This document shows, one piece after another, positions 19,324 through 31,163 of a stretch of 64,000 bases of DNA. The position numbers and the translations under genes are program-made. The stretch covers positions 1 to 64,000 of the forward strand of contig JBBHKE010002450.1 in assembly GCA_037447655.1 (NCBI GenBank), in the 5' to 3' direction. This DNA is from Zygnema cylindricum (lineage: Eukaryota > Streptophyta > Zygnematophyceae > Zygnematales > Zygnemataceae). Numbering within the stretch: position 1 is the first letter of the stretch; each line of letters begins with the position of its first letter. The notes beneath the pieces are model-generated. The model did not search any database and was not told the origin of the DNA. It was given only the letters and a program-made list of their open reading frames with translations.

Positions 19324-20054
19324 GTAATAGAAAATAACATTTTTTTTTTTTTTAACTCCATGCTTCTTGGATATCCTTCTCGCTTGATGTAATCAAAAGT
19401 TTAGCAAACATAAAATAGCATTTACTTCCTCGAAACCCTGGACTTTAAATTTCGTTACGTAAAATCCAACATATTTTTTAGCGATTTAAAACCAAGCAAG
19501 TGTGTAAAAATCCAGTATCAAAATCTTTAACAAAACAGGACGCCGAATCTAGAAATGAAATCGCCTCCGTATAGAATCCGGTGCTCATCTCTCCGACCTT
19601 CACCAATAAAATGGATACTGGTCAACACTACACCGTGAGTGGCTATTAGCATTAAGAAATAAGTGTAAAAAAAATTAGTGTTATTAACTCTAGTTCGAGT
19701 TCAAAGCCCCTTCGCCAAATAAAAATTAACTCTAAAATAAAAAAAGATGTAACCTTAAAAAACCCTAAAAAACCCGAAAAAGTAAAAACCCTAAAAAATC
19801 CTAAAAGAAAGTTGGGTACATATTTCCCATAGTGTAGCCGGTATCGCCTGTGTTCAAATAGTCGATGTTTGAACATGTGAGAACAGGTTTGCGCAATTTT
19901 TCATCGTCTTTATCTTTAGGAATCGAATCTGGGTGCGATTTTCGGTATCGAAACGCTCACTATCGAGTGTCGACTCCTTTATGTGACACTCTTTATGTAC
20001 GACTGTACAAAACATTGAGCAATTGTAGTACGGACTGACATATTTTGTACACTA

Positions 20055-21044
20055 CATCGTGAATCGCTATTATTGTAGTGTTATGTTTTTTTCGTCTCTT
20101 AGGGTGCGTCTCTATGTACTTCAAACTTAGAGGTTTTTGTTCGTTTTTTAGCGCAGATCCGGCGGACTTGGATTTCAAGCGTCCCTCTGTGTAGCAACGA
20201 AATTGTTACTTAAGGGTGTGACGATTGTATACGGTGACAATGCTCGTGACGGCCGTCAACGTCTACAATATGTGATAAAGCACGCTATTTTTTGTAACTG
20301 CTTGTGTCGTCGCATGAGTTTTCGTGACATTGTAGATATACCACCTTGCAGCTCGTGCCCTTTCACGTTTGAAGATGATGTATTTTGCCTTTGCTTCTAC
20401 TGTCCGCTCGACGTGAAATGGCATTGAAATCTTGAGACCCTTGGCGAAATATAATCCGTACCAAGCGCAAATGGACAAAACCAAACAAATTGTGTAAGTT
20501 GCCTCGTCGTACCTGAACGCAAACGGACAAAACATAACAAATGGTGTACCTTTCATTATCGGTTGAATTCGTTTGAAATTTTTGTAAAAATATTAACTCG
20601 TGCGAATACGTGATCCTAATTGTTTTTCGATAAAACTTTGTTTTAAAACACACAGTCCTTGTGTTTTAAAGAGAAGTTTGAAGATGACGTTTTTTTGGCG
20701 TGGCCGTGGGTTGGAAGAACACAAGACGACAACACGTAGTACATTTTAAATTCGACGATGACGCAAAATGTACTTCTCCATTTTTGAATATTTTTGTACG
20801 GTTGAAACTTGCGCGGAACAAGAAAACTACAGAAAAAAACCCTTACTTTGGCATATAGTGACGCACCCTTAAAATATCTTCCCTCTATACACATTTGTCG
20901 GATTGTGGATCTGAAGGTTGCGATTGAAAGCCAAGATTCTCACCTTCCGATCGACGGTCTCAAATTGAAAATGGTACAATGTGTACGGAGAATAGATGTT
21001 TTACGTGGCATAAAAAATATGAAGGCTAATAGCGTTTAAAAGTG
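20055..21044. mobile_element. CATCG/CACCG MITE interrupted by a PIF-like element
   Basis: Left end catcgtgaatcgctatta, preceded by TA, and a degraded right end ending in TA (21045-21046). Without the insert at 20101-20869 it is a ~220-bp palindromic MITE whose arms carry catcttttctccgtacaca-like sequence and its inverse. It belongs to the same family as 21833-22040, 28039-28253 and the outer part of 29146-31196. Confidence 0.7.
20101..20869. mobile_element. PIF/Harbinger-like MITE, copy 1
   Basis: The ends gggtgcgtctctatgta and its inverse (agtgacgcaccc) are terminal inverted repeats; TTA flanks both sides. The empty site can be read from sister MITEs (cgtctcttaaaa), which confirms a 3-bp TTA duplication, typical of PIF/Harbinger. 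About 770 bp, no transposase. It matches the copies at 33681-34403 and 35763-36075. Confidence 0.8.
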
Positions 21045-21284
21045 TACTGTACGTTATTTAAAAACGGTCCAAGTTAGAGTTGTTAACGCTAGCTAAACAA
21101 TATCTATACTAACGTAAAAGAAAATTAAAGTTATTAATTCCATTTTAGGTTCGAGGATCAAAGTTTGGGGGGCGCCGAATTAGCCTTATCCATGCTAATT
21201 GCAATTCACGAAGTAGAGTTTTCCTGTTGTCGTTTGTACCTGTACCGTAAATTATGTATCGCTATCAGTGTTATTAGTACGCTA

Positions 21285-21830
21285 CACTGCGAATCGTAAT
21301 TAGTGTCAAATTTTAATTAGTGTTGAGAAAAAATTATTGTTATTAATGCTACTTAGGAATTTGTTTTTTTTTTTTTTAAAGGTGTATTCTAATTTTGGTC
21401 TTAATGCTAATTTGGGAGTTTAAAAAAAAGGAATAATCGCCGTACAATTGTATACATTAATATATGTATTCGTACAAAATATTAGAAATCGTACGCCGTT
21501 GCGAAATTTAAATATCTGTACATGTTAGACTAATTTACGGCAATCATGCGACCAGATTGAATCCCATTTTTTTAGCGCACGTTCCTATGCGTGCGCGTCT
21601 GATTTAATTCATTTTTTGTAAATTTTTACTTGAAAAGGTACATTTATGTACGGTTTGACATCGACCGTACACCACACTATTTAGATATTATTGTATTTTC
21701 GTTCTCTACGCGAATTTGTATTGTACCTTAAATAACGTAAAGGAAAATTAAAATCATGTATACTAATAAAAAAAACCAAAATTGAAGGAACCCAAATTAG
21801 AGTTATATACTCTAATAATGATTCGCGGTG
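21285..21830. mobile_element. MITE-like element with cactgcgaatcgtaattag ends
   Basis: Left end cactgcgaatcgtaattag, preceded by TA, and right end ctaataatgattcgcggtg are imperfect inverted repeats about 545 bp apart. The right flanking dinucleotide is not TA, so this end has probably mutated. Confidence 0.5.
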
Positions 21831-21832
21831 GA

Positions 21833-22040
21833 CAGTATTCGCTATTAGTGTTAATGTATTTTCGTCTCTTAAAACATCTTTTCTCCGTACACACTTGTCC
21901 GATTGTAGATCTGACGGTTGCGATTGAAAGTTAAAATTCTCAACTTCTGATTGGGGGTTTCAAATTTAAAATCGAACAAGTGTGTACGCAGAAAGGATGT
22001 TTTGAGTGGCGAAAAAAACATTAACCCTAATAACGCTACA
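21833..22040. mobile_element. CACCG-family palindromic MITE
   Basis: The arms ttaaaacatcttttctccg and its inverse (cagaaaggatgttttgagtg) surround a ~150-bp core with the gacggttgcgattgaaag word shared by other copies. The outer ends are worn. Confidence 0.65.
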
Positions 22041-22046
22041 GTACTG

Positions 22047-22240
22047 TAGTGTTTTGTATCGTTAAATTTCTTATCGTTATGACTGCGAAATCTGATATTA
22101 TCTTTATCGGTTGGCAAGGGGGACCGATATATCGAAGATGTGGGTTTCACAATCCGAAAGTAAAGGAACTACAATATAGACTCAGTACAAAGTTATCGCG
22201 ATAATTTCTATCAGCATATGGGATCTATTTATCGGTAAGT
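22047..22240. mobile_element. Partial hAT-like element
   Basis: Begins tagtgttttgtatcgttaa and has the ATCGGT-rich subterminal sequence of hAT elements 1-3. It ends near a ttatcggtaagtgt word without a clean terminus. Confidence 0.5.
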
Positions 22241-23459
22241 GTGAATAGGTCACGGGTTGTACCAATGGGGGTTCACTTCTAGCTTACGCCTTGGGGCCCC
22301 TTGACTATAAATACATTTCTAAAGCTGCCTAAACCTGTCTACTCTATTGACCTAAATTCTCTGCGTCTCCTAATTCTATCTACTTTGTGATGTTTAGGCT
22401 AAGTTCGTTGTGATTAGTATTCTTGCGTCTCCAAGTTGGGTGCACACTGGCTTGTAAGATCTTGGAAAACTAACAATTTGTGATACGGGCGATTATCTTT
22501 AATGTCAATTATTGCCAATGTTCGTTTATCTCCATTTTAACTTTAGAAATACTAATTTCCCACTTTTTAACTCTATTTTAAATTTCCTCAATGTTGATCG
22601 TCGTTAGCTCCAATTACGTCGAATGTGATCATTAATTTTCATATACCTTCATCAATAATATAAGGATAGTTCCAGTTGAAATGTTCAAAGTTGTCAGACC
22701 TTTTTTTGTAGGGATAAGCTACAATTTTCAAAGTTTTCCTAGTTTGGAAGTTGGTCCCTGGAGGTTTTTTCGAAGGCATTAGATCATTACATCCCTAGAG
22801 GCATTGAATGACTAGGTAGGGGAGTCCCAAGTAGTAAAAAACATAAAATTGTTGCTTCTCGAAACACAAGTGTCTCTCCAAAGTTAAGGTAGGCTCGGCA
22901 CATTAAGTTGAGCTTTGGGAGGAATATGCATAGGTTTAATGTGCGACAATAACTAGAAACGCCATAAATTGGCATTTTGTACAATGAGCTAACTATACTC
23001 AAAATTCACGTAGAGTACAAGTATTGTACAGGGATACACTGTATTCTAATTATTTTTGCACATGAAACCTATGGTCATCGCATCGGAAATAGTCATATTA
23101 ATTCAATGATTTCATGATTTCAATGAAAATTTAATTCAATGACATTGATCATGTGGATAAAAAACGAGTCGAATTGTATCCTTGAAGAAAAGACCGCCCA
23201 TGATTTTTGAGAATCAACAAAATAAACATTTCAAAAATGATTTAAAAAAAAAAAACTTCAAAATTACGCAGATCTTAATAAAACGTCATAAAACAAATCC
23301 TGGAAAAGAAATTGTCAGTAAAAGAATTATGGGCACAATTTTCTGATTAAAAAGGAAAAAAAAAATCTAAACAGCAGATTCAAAAAAATTCCAATTTCCA
23401 AAAAATGCCATATTCCAAAACAAAAATGGATATCCCTCATATTACTTTTCCATTGGAAT

Positions 23460-23590
23460 ATAGTAGGAGGAGGAAGGGGAAGAGGGAGGAGGGAGGAGGT
23501 AGGAGGGCGGATGACTAGGAGAGGAGTGAGGAAAGGGAGGAGGAGTAGGAGTTGGAGGAGGCGGAGGAGGAAGAGGGAGGAGTTTAGTAA
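23460..23590. repeat. GGA-rich microsatellite
   Basis: About 125 bp of AGGAGG/GGGAGGA-type purine repeats with minor interruptions. No gene. Confidence 0.8.
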
Positions 23591-23819
23591 TCAGGTACTT
23601 TCCAAACTAAGTTAACATGCTCCACATTGTTAACATTTGGTTAATCCATTGAGAACGTTACGTTGTATATATTTTTTTTATAATGGCAAAAATTGGAAAT
23701 GTTTAAGTTCTTTGTGGCAATCTTAAATGTTCTTTAAAATTGAGACAGTAAAATGCAAAGTGAGAGAAATTTTAGCCATCACTTCCTCCAACAAAAAAAA
23801 GAATGAGTCAGTTTGTAAA

Positions 23820-25556
23820 ATGTGCGATTTCTAATGCCCAATTCCCAAATTTCCTACTAATTTCCGGTTCCCAATTTCTAATTCCAGTTCATCTCATTCC
23901 TGTTTTCCCGTTTTGCTTATTCAAATTTCCAGATTCCCGTTTTCTCTATTCCCGTTTTACCGATTCCAAGATTTCCATTTTCCCGTATTCTCAGTTCCAC
24001 GCTTCCCGTTTCCTACTTCCACTTCCCGTTTCCCAAATCCCAACACCGATTTCCAAGGTCTGATTTCTGATTCCCCTTTTCCCAATTCCCATTTTCCGTT
24101 TATTCATGTTTTCCCTTTCCCATATCCCGTCTTCCTGTCTTCCCATTATTTTGTTTCCCGTTTTTTTTCTTCTATTTTACCTTTCCCGTTTTACGTTTCC
24201 CACGTCCCACTTCCCGCTTCCACTTCCCAATTCCCAATTCTCGATTCATAATTCTCAATTGCCGCCTCCCACTCTTCCAACTCTTAATTCCCAATTCCCG
24301 CCTCCCACTTTTCCAACTCTTAATTCCCAATTCCCACTTCTGGCTTCCTTCTTCCTCCTTCCCACTTCCCGGTTCCCACTTTCCAATTCCCAATTCTACA
24401 TTTCAAATTCCCACTTCATATTTCTCACTTCCCCTTTCCCAATTCTGAACTCCCAATTCCCACTTCCCACTTCCCACTTCCCACTTTCCAACTCGCAATT
24501 CCGATTTCCGATTCCCCAGTTCCCAGTTCCCAGTTCCCAGTCCCAATTCTCAATTCTCAATTCCCGATTCCCGATTCCCAATTCCCATTTCCCAATTCCC
24601 GATTCTCAATTCCCACATCCCAACTCCCTCCTCCCACTTTTCAATTCCCAATTCCCAATTCCCAATTCCCAGTTCCTAATTCCCAATTCCCGCTTCCCGA
24701 TTCCCAATTCCCAATTCCCAATTTCCACTTCCTAATTCCCAATTCCCAATTCCCGCTTCCCAATTCCCACTTCCCAATTCCCATTCCGTTCCGTTCCAAT
24801 TCCCCATTTCCCCATTTCCCCAATTTCCCAATTTCACTTCCCGTTCCCAGTTCCAGTTGTTGCCCAATTCCGGTCCTGGTCCACTTCCTGTTGTCCGTTC
24901 CTCCACTTTTCCAATTCCCAATTCCAATTCCCAGTTCCCGTTCCCCTTTTCCCAATTCCGTTCACTTCCCATCCCCTTTTCCTCACTTCCAATTCCAATT
25001 CCACTTCCATTCCACTTCCATTCCAATTCCTTTTTCCCGTTCCCCACTTACACTTCCCGTTCCGTTCCCTATTCCCCAGTTCCACATCCCAATTCCACTT
25101 CCGTTCCTTCCTAATTCTTTGTTCCTGGTCCCGTTCCCTTCCATTTTCCATTCCACTTCCAGTTCCCATTTCCCCACTCCCAGTCACCTGACTTCCGTTC
25201 AATTCCCACTCCATTCCACTTCCAGATTCCATTTCTTTTCAGTCCTTCCTGATTCTTCCATTTCACTTCCTTCCTGCTTCCACTTCCAATTCCTTCCTTC
25301 CGTTCCTTCTCACTTCCTTATTCCCACTTCCCACTTCCCACTTCCCACTTCCCAATTCCCACTTCCCACTTCCCACTTCCCAATTCCCACTTCCCAATTC
25401 CCACTTCCCAATTCCCAATTCCCACTTCCCTTCTCCCACTCCCCATTTCCGGATTCCCACTTTCCAATTCCCAATCGTTACTTCCCAATTCCCAATTCGC
25501 AATTCCAATTCAAACCAATTCCCAATTCCCGATTCCCAATTCCCAATTCCCAATAG
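23820..25556. repeat. Heptamer satellite-like array (AATTCCC / ACTTCCC)n
   Basis: About 1.7 kb of short pyrimidine-rich units. The best-ordered parts (about 24220-24780 and 25320-25550) have a clear 7-bp period of attccca and cttccca units. The flanks and middle (for example 24780-25290) are degenerate, with gttcc and cacttcc variants. Long open frames on both strands across this array come from the 7-bp period and are not genes. Confidence 0.9.
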
Positions 25557-26777
25557 CCGGGCAGATGAAAGGGTGTGGGCAACACTAGCCGGCAACTCAA
25601 CGAACTTTTCTCAAAATTTGGAACCCAACTTTTGCATTGCTTCTCACTTACAAAGTTAGAAGAGAAACGTATAAACAAAAACAATAAAAGTGAGACATTA
25701 AGAAAAAAAAAATCGCCACATGAGGAAAATAAAGAGGATTTATTATATTCAACATTTTTAACGTTTCCTTGCAACCGAACCTTCTTTGAAATTCCTGAAA
25801 CTGTTTCTCTCGTAAATTTCGCTTTCTTTCTAATTTTATCTTTTGAATTTATCTTTCTAAATAAAAATGAATTTTTTTTAGGAGATTCGTCTTGTGAAAA
25901 CACGAACCAGAAGCTCAAAAAACAATAATAATAAAAAAAAAAATAAACAAACAAAAAATCTGAAACAAAAAATCTTTGTTTCAAAACTCTAACACGCCTC
26001 TACTCGAGATGACTAACAATTGAGAAAAAATAAAATCTGTAAGAAACTGTTGTACAAAAATTTACGTTACTGCTAATCCGTAGAAGAAACTTTTCCTTCC
26101 CTTTAAAAAATTTCCCTTTTTGTTTCACTTTTTGTTTCACTTTTTGTCTTCATTTTTCACTCGCCTTCTTATTGGTCCAAAATCGCTGTAACTATTCGTA
26201 CTTTTTCAATTATTTCCGCTTCCGCTCAACTTGGTTGTACGAGCGCCCAGTCAGCATACTTTCTTGGTGTTCATGACGCATATTTTTCCTTTTTTGGTTT
26301 TGCGGATGGTAGTGAGAGCGCTGGGTGTGCACGGAGTAGAGTTGCAATATTCGAAGTTGACTTTCCCGGAGTACATTTTCGCCAAAGTGACGCAGTTGTC
26401 GTTTGTTTTCAGTACGTATACGGTACCCAGACACGCACGTGTGGCCGTGATTCCCGCTCGTCCACCTGCCACGTGGCACCAATCCGTACAAAACGACGAA
26501 CGTTAGCAAATGCATGAAAGAAAAAAAAATGTCGGATTCGAAATTGGGAAATTTCAATTGAAAGCACCATTCGTATTTTTTTTTTTTCCCCTCACTAGTT
26601 AAAAATTCTTTTTTTTTTTTTGAGATTGTACGCTTCGAAAACTAATGAAGCTTTTCATAAACCGTTTTTTATAATTTGTGACGTGACAGTTTCTCACCTG
26701 TCACAGCTCCGCAACAGAACAGTACACATAGAAGAAGTACGACCGTACGCCAGCTGGCACACGTGCTGGGAAAGGCT

Positions 26778-26970
26778 GCCATGGAGGGAGAGGGAAAGGG
26801 AGAGGGAGAGAGAGAGGCAGAGGCAAAGGGAGAGGGAGAGGGATTTGGAGCGGGCGAGGGAGGGGAAGGTGGAGAGGGAGAGGGGGAGGGAGAGGGAGAG
26901 GGAGTGGGAGTGGGAGTGGGAGTGGGAGTGGGAGCGGGATGGGGAGAGGGAGAGGGAGTGAGAGAGTGGT
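26778..26970. repeat. GA-rich microsatellite in the left arm of the long inverted repeat
   Basis: GAGAGG and GAGTGG units over about 190 bp. The mirror position in the right arm (about 32297-32375) holds a shorter CT tract. The open frames here are repeat artefacts. Confidence 0.85.
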
Positions 26971-28038
26971 TTTATGTTTTTTGTCGTATTAAAAAGAGAA
27001 AGTGAGGCCGCTGACATATGATAGCGAGCAGTGAGAGGCTTTCCGCGGCCTTTATACGTGGCAAGTACTGGTTGAATTCTTCCCTGCCGTTTGGATTTTG
27101 TCGTCAACCTATATTTGTCGTCTTCTGCCAGCTGGTGCTGTTGATGACTCATTAATGTGCCAACGGCCAGTAATCCGTTGACTATTCCCTAGGAAGATTC
27201 GTTTCGTACTATTTTGTCGTTGTAGGGCACAATTAGAAGAGATATGCGTTCTGATTCGCCATGTGACAGTGGGTGACGAAGGACGCCGTCCTTTCGTCTT
27301 CTTTTAGGTTCTTTGTCGGTTTGTGGTCGGTTGGATTTTACCAACGGTCGGTCGATTCGCACCGACGGACGGATATTTCCGTCGTTTTGTACAGTAATCT
27401 ACTGTACTATAATGTACTTTATGTACGGTCATAAATTTTAGGAGTAAAGTATACGTTCTAGTTAGTAGTACAATATGGATTTTTTAGTGAGACAAAATGA
27501 CAAAATTTTAGGGATGCGTGTTTGCAAATGCACTCACCGTATTTCCGTACGAAACGTCATCATTGACCTCTGCATTATGACGTCATCAATCGTCACATTA
27601 GAAGGCGGCGGGTTAAATTAAAAAAGAAATAAAAAGGTTGGGGACGAGATTTCTACGGGCAGGACCAGGAGAAAAATCAATCGGCCGTCTTTTTTATTTC
27701 TGTAATTTTGATTCTCGGCCGTTAGATTTCAAAAATCCAGCAGTCCCGGTTTGAGACCGCTTAAACTCCCTTTTAGCTTCTTAATCAAAATTTATTTTTC
27801 TAAAACATTTCGGCCTTTTCGATGCCCATTCAATCTCTTATCTGTTAATGTGCAACTCAACCCTAATTTTTGTACTTTTAGTTTTACAGCCAGACAATAT
27901 GGGTACTGTGCGGTTGAACCACTGAATATAGTGTATACATATTGTACGGAGTTATGTCGTATATACTATATAGAGAAGAACGATAATTCGGGCTAACAAA
28001 ATATTTTTTGTTTACATTCACAGGTAGAATGAACTCCA

Positions 28039-28253
28039 CACCGTGAATCGTTATTAGCGTTGATGTTTGTTTTTTAGCCGCTTGAAACATATTTTCTCCG
28101 TACACATTTGTCAGAGTATGGATCCGACGGTTACGATTGAAAGCCAAGATTCTCACCTTCCCATCGGCGGTCTCCATGTAAAATCAGACAAGTGTGTACG
28201 GAGAAAATATGTTTTGACGAAAAATTTATCAACACTAATAGCAATACACGGTG
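28039..28253. mobile_element. CACCG-family palindromic MITE
   Basis: Starts caccgtgaatcgttattagc and ends ctaatagcaatacacggtg. The inner arms catattttctccgtacacat and gtgtgtacggagaaaatatg are inverted repeats. It is 215 bp with no coding capacity. Confidence 0.8.
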
Positions 28254-29335
28254 TGTACAGTACAGTACTATACCGTACAGCATCGCGCGTCATATTTGCC
28301 GCCTATAACTACAGTACAGAACTGTAGCGATTTTAACAGGTGCCGCGTAGGATAATACAGAAGAATGACACTTCATATGGATTGGAACCATCGCCGCATA
28401 TGTTGTCGTATCTGAAGAGTCTGCAATCGTCGTCATGAGACGAAAATGTACTGTTCTGTCGTACCCTTCTGTACTATGGAGATATTCGGCGGCGGGTAGA
28501 ATATGGACGAAAAAAAGCGTTAATGAACTGGCTTTTCAACCGCTGATAACTTCCGTACGGCATAAGAATGGCTAACGCTTGCGACAACTCATGCCTGGAA
28601 AACCCAAAAAAACCCTAAAATACCGTAAAAAGACCAATGATTTCCAGCGTGTGAGATCGCCACACCTGTTGTGACATCATATTTAAGTCGTATGTAAAGG
28701 AATGCCCCGAAAGTACAGATTTTTCAAAACCATCTCCACGGTTTTTGGATTATTCGTAAAATGCGTCTTCTTTTTTAAGGACATATCTGCCGTGATTCGT
28801 ACTACCTGTATACACGGAGGACAAAATTTTGACAGCCTGTCTCCAAAGCAAAATGTTGAAAACGTACATGTCACAGGACGTCACACGCCTAAAGAATTTC
28901 TTGAGGAACATCGAAACGGTCGTCGATTTTTGTCTTCAAGTGTGACGACTCGAACCAATGCGCGTCAAGTGGTGTGCGCGTCAAATGGTGCCGTACACGA
29001 AATGAAAGACAAAAGATTGGCCGATTGGGCGTGAAGGGCGAAAGAAATTGTGCACGTGGCATGGCGACGACGTCAAAGATTTACAAGTGTACACGTACCA
29101 CTGGGAGACGCGCACCGACATTTTTCAAACTAGTACAGTACAGTACACCGTGAATCGCTATTGCCGTTAATGCTTTTTTCTTCTCTTAAAACATCTTTTC
29201 TTCGTACACACATGTCCGATTTTGGATCTGACGGTTGCGATTGAAAGGTAAAATTCTCAGCTTCAGACTGGCGGTATAGAATTGAAAATCGGACAAATGT
29301 GTGCGGAGAAAAGATGATTTAAGTGACGAAAAAAG

Positions 29336-31163
29336 GGGAATTGATCGTGGCAGTGACTGTTTTGGTTGCGCACAGTCACTTACGTCATTTTGTCAAAAAT
29401 GGTACGTTCGAAGTACACATTTGTACAAGTAAAGTACCGTTGAGTCTAAATTTGACGGTCAATCGGTTGGACAGCTTTGACTTTCAAAATATCGTTTCAA
29501 CCGCTTAAACTTTTGGCGCGCTTGCGAACGTTTACGGTAACAAAACTGCGGCAACCACATGCAAATAAAAGTGTTGCGGACAATCACTTTTTGTCGTTAC
29601 GTGAGCTCCACGGTGAGAGCACGTTGGACATTAAGGGTAACCTTCCATCAGGCGAAAAGTGGGGTTGTTTACTGGAGAAAGTACCCTTCCGTACTAGGCC
29701 GTACTGTTTTTTTTTTTTTTTTTACAAAAGATGTTTACTAAAAATTCGTTGAGATTCTCTAGACTTCTTGGAGAAAAAAACCACCGTCCGATTTTCAATT
29801 TTCGACGCAAACGTTTCTTGTTTCCAGTACGTAGCTAGTCTCCTCCGACTGTCCTCAGGAGGAGAGTTTGTGATTACTGGACGCGTATTTTGGTCCACTT
29901 GTAAAGTCAGAGTCGATCCACGACAGACGTGAAGCAATAAACTTACATGTGGCAAATGGAGTGTACCGTATGGCATCAAAGCCAGCCTGTTCGATGACAA
30001 AAAAATATTGGTTGTATAGCCAACCTGTTCGACGACAAAAAAAACTTGGTTGTAAGACATCCTGTGACGTCTCCTTCATAAATGTGCGATACAGCGATTC
30101 ACGTTCAAATGGTACATTCTTGGACATTTGTACAAACTTTAATTTTGCAACGGTTTTCGTGGCCGTTCATACCACAACAACCGTCAAAACGTTCAGATTG
30201 TCATTAGCGTGACGCTACTAGATATTTTAATCAGCGTCTGCCCGTACACATAAGCAGCTGCGATTTTGTCCTTTTGGAAATGATGATTATTCCCGGGCGG
30301 CTCAACAGGTCCTACGTGGTACCAATCGCAATCTAACACCTCATTCACTGGCATGACCTGATGGAAGGGTGTTACAAATATTACTGCCAGTAAACGTGTT
30401 TGTACGATTACTGGGAACGCCTGATGGAAGGTTACCCTAACTTAGCCGCAAAATTGAAATTTAGTCGTCTAAGCTTTACATTGAACTTAGACGCAAACTG
30501 AAACGAAACCTCTTTAAACTGAAGTACTGAAAGTCTTGAACGGAAATATTATAACGCACGAAACGAAATTTCGCTGTTAATGTAAGAATGTTGATTCATA
30601 GATAGTGTGGCTCGATTTCGTCGGGCGTGACGACGCGCATTTTTTTCATTTAATTTCAATTGATACTTTTATGCCGGTTTCTTTTATTATAGTGTACAAA
30701 GTTTATTTCGTTTCGTGCAATTTAATCTTTTCGTATAAGACTTACAGTACTTCAGTTTAAAGAGGTTTCGTTTCAGTTTGCGTCTAAGTTCAATGTAAAG
30801 CTTAGACGACTAAATTTCAATTTTGCGGCTAAGTTAATGTCCAACGTGCTCTTACCGTGGAGCTCACGTAACTAAAAAAAGTGACTGTCTACAACACTTT
30901 ATTTGCATGTGGTTGCCGCAGTTTTGTTACCGTCGCCGGCCGTGTGAATTGCTAATTTGTTTATGACGGTCGACGTTTGCAAGCGCGCCAAAAGTTTAAC
31001 CGGTTGAAACAATATTTTGAAAGTCAAAGTTGTCCAACTGATTGACCGTCAAATTTAGACTCAACGGTACTTGTACAAATGTGTACTTCGAACGTTCCAT
31101 TTTTGCCAAAATGACGTAAGTGACTGTGCGCAACCTAAACAGTCACTGCCATGATCAATTCCC
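29336..31163. mobile_element. Foldback element with ~330-bp arms
   Basis: The left arm 29336-29672 is inverted in the right arm 30400-31163, after removal of the insert at 30440-30834. The ends gggaattgatcgtggcagtg and cactgccatgatcaattccc match closely, and A-rich words ending in G flank both ends. No coding region. Confidence 0.75.
30440..30834. mobile_element. MITE with ~95-bp near-perfect inverted repeats
   Basis: Starts acttagccgcaaaattgaaa and ends with the inverse. The arms also contain gtctaagctttacattgaac and ctctttaaactgaagtactg in opposite orientation. TA lies on both sides. The other arm of the host foldback element shows the empty site (cattaagggt), confirming the insertion. Confidence 0.8.

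Noticed and set aside
19755-19805. Interstitial telomere (AAACCCT words; also near 14490, 28600 and 31410)
   Set aside because: Only two to three imperfect units with variable spacing; no true CCCTAAA array.
23803-25595. Many overlapping open frames of 60-221 codons on both strands
   Set aside because: They are periodic Pro/Ser/Phe/Gln or Gly/Trp/Glu strings created by the 7-bp repeat, with no domains.
26620-27152. Arg/Glu- and Ser/Leu-rich open frames
   Set aside because: Products of the GA tract in the left arm of the long inverted repeat; they overlap on both strands.
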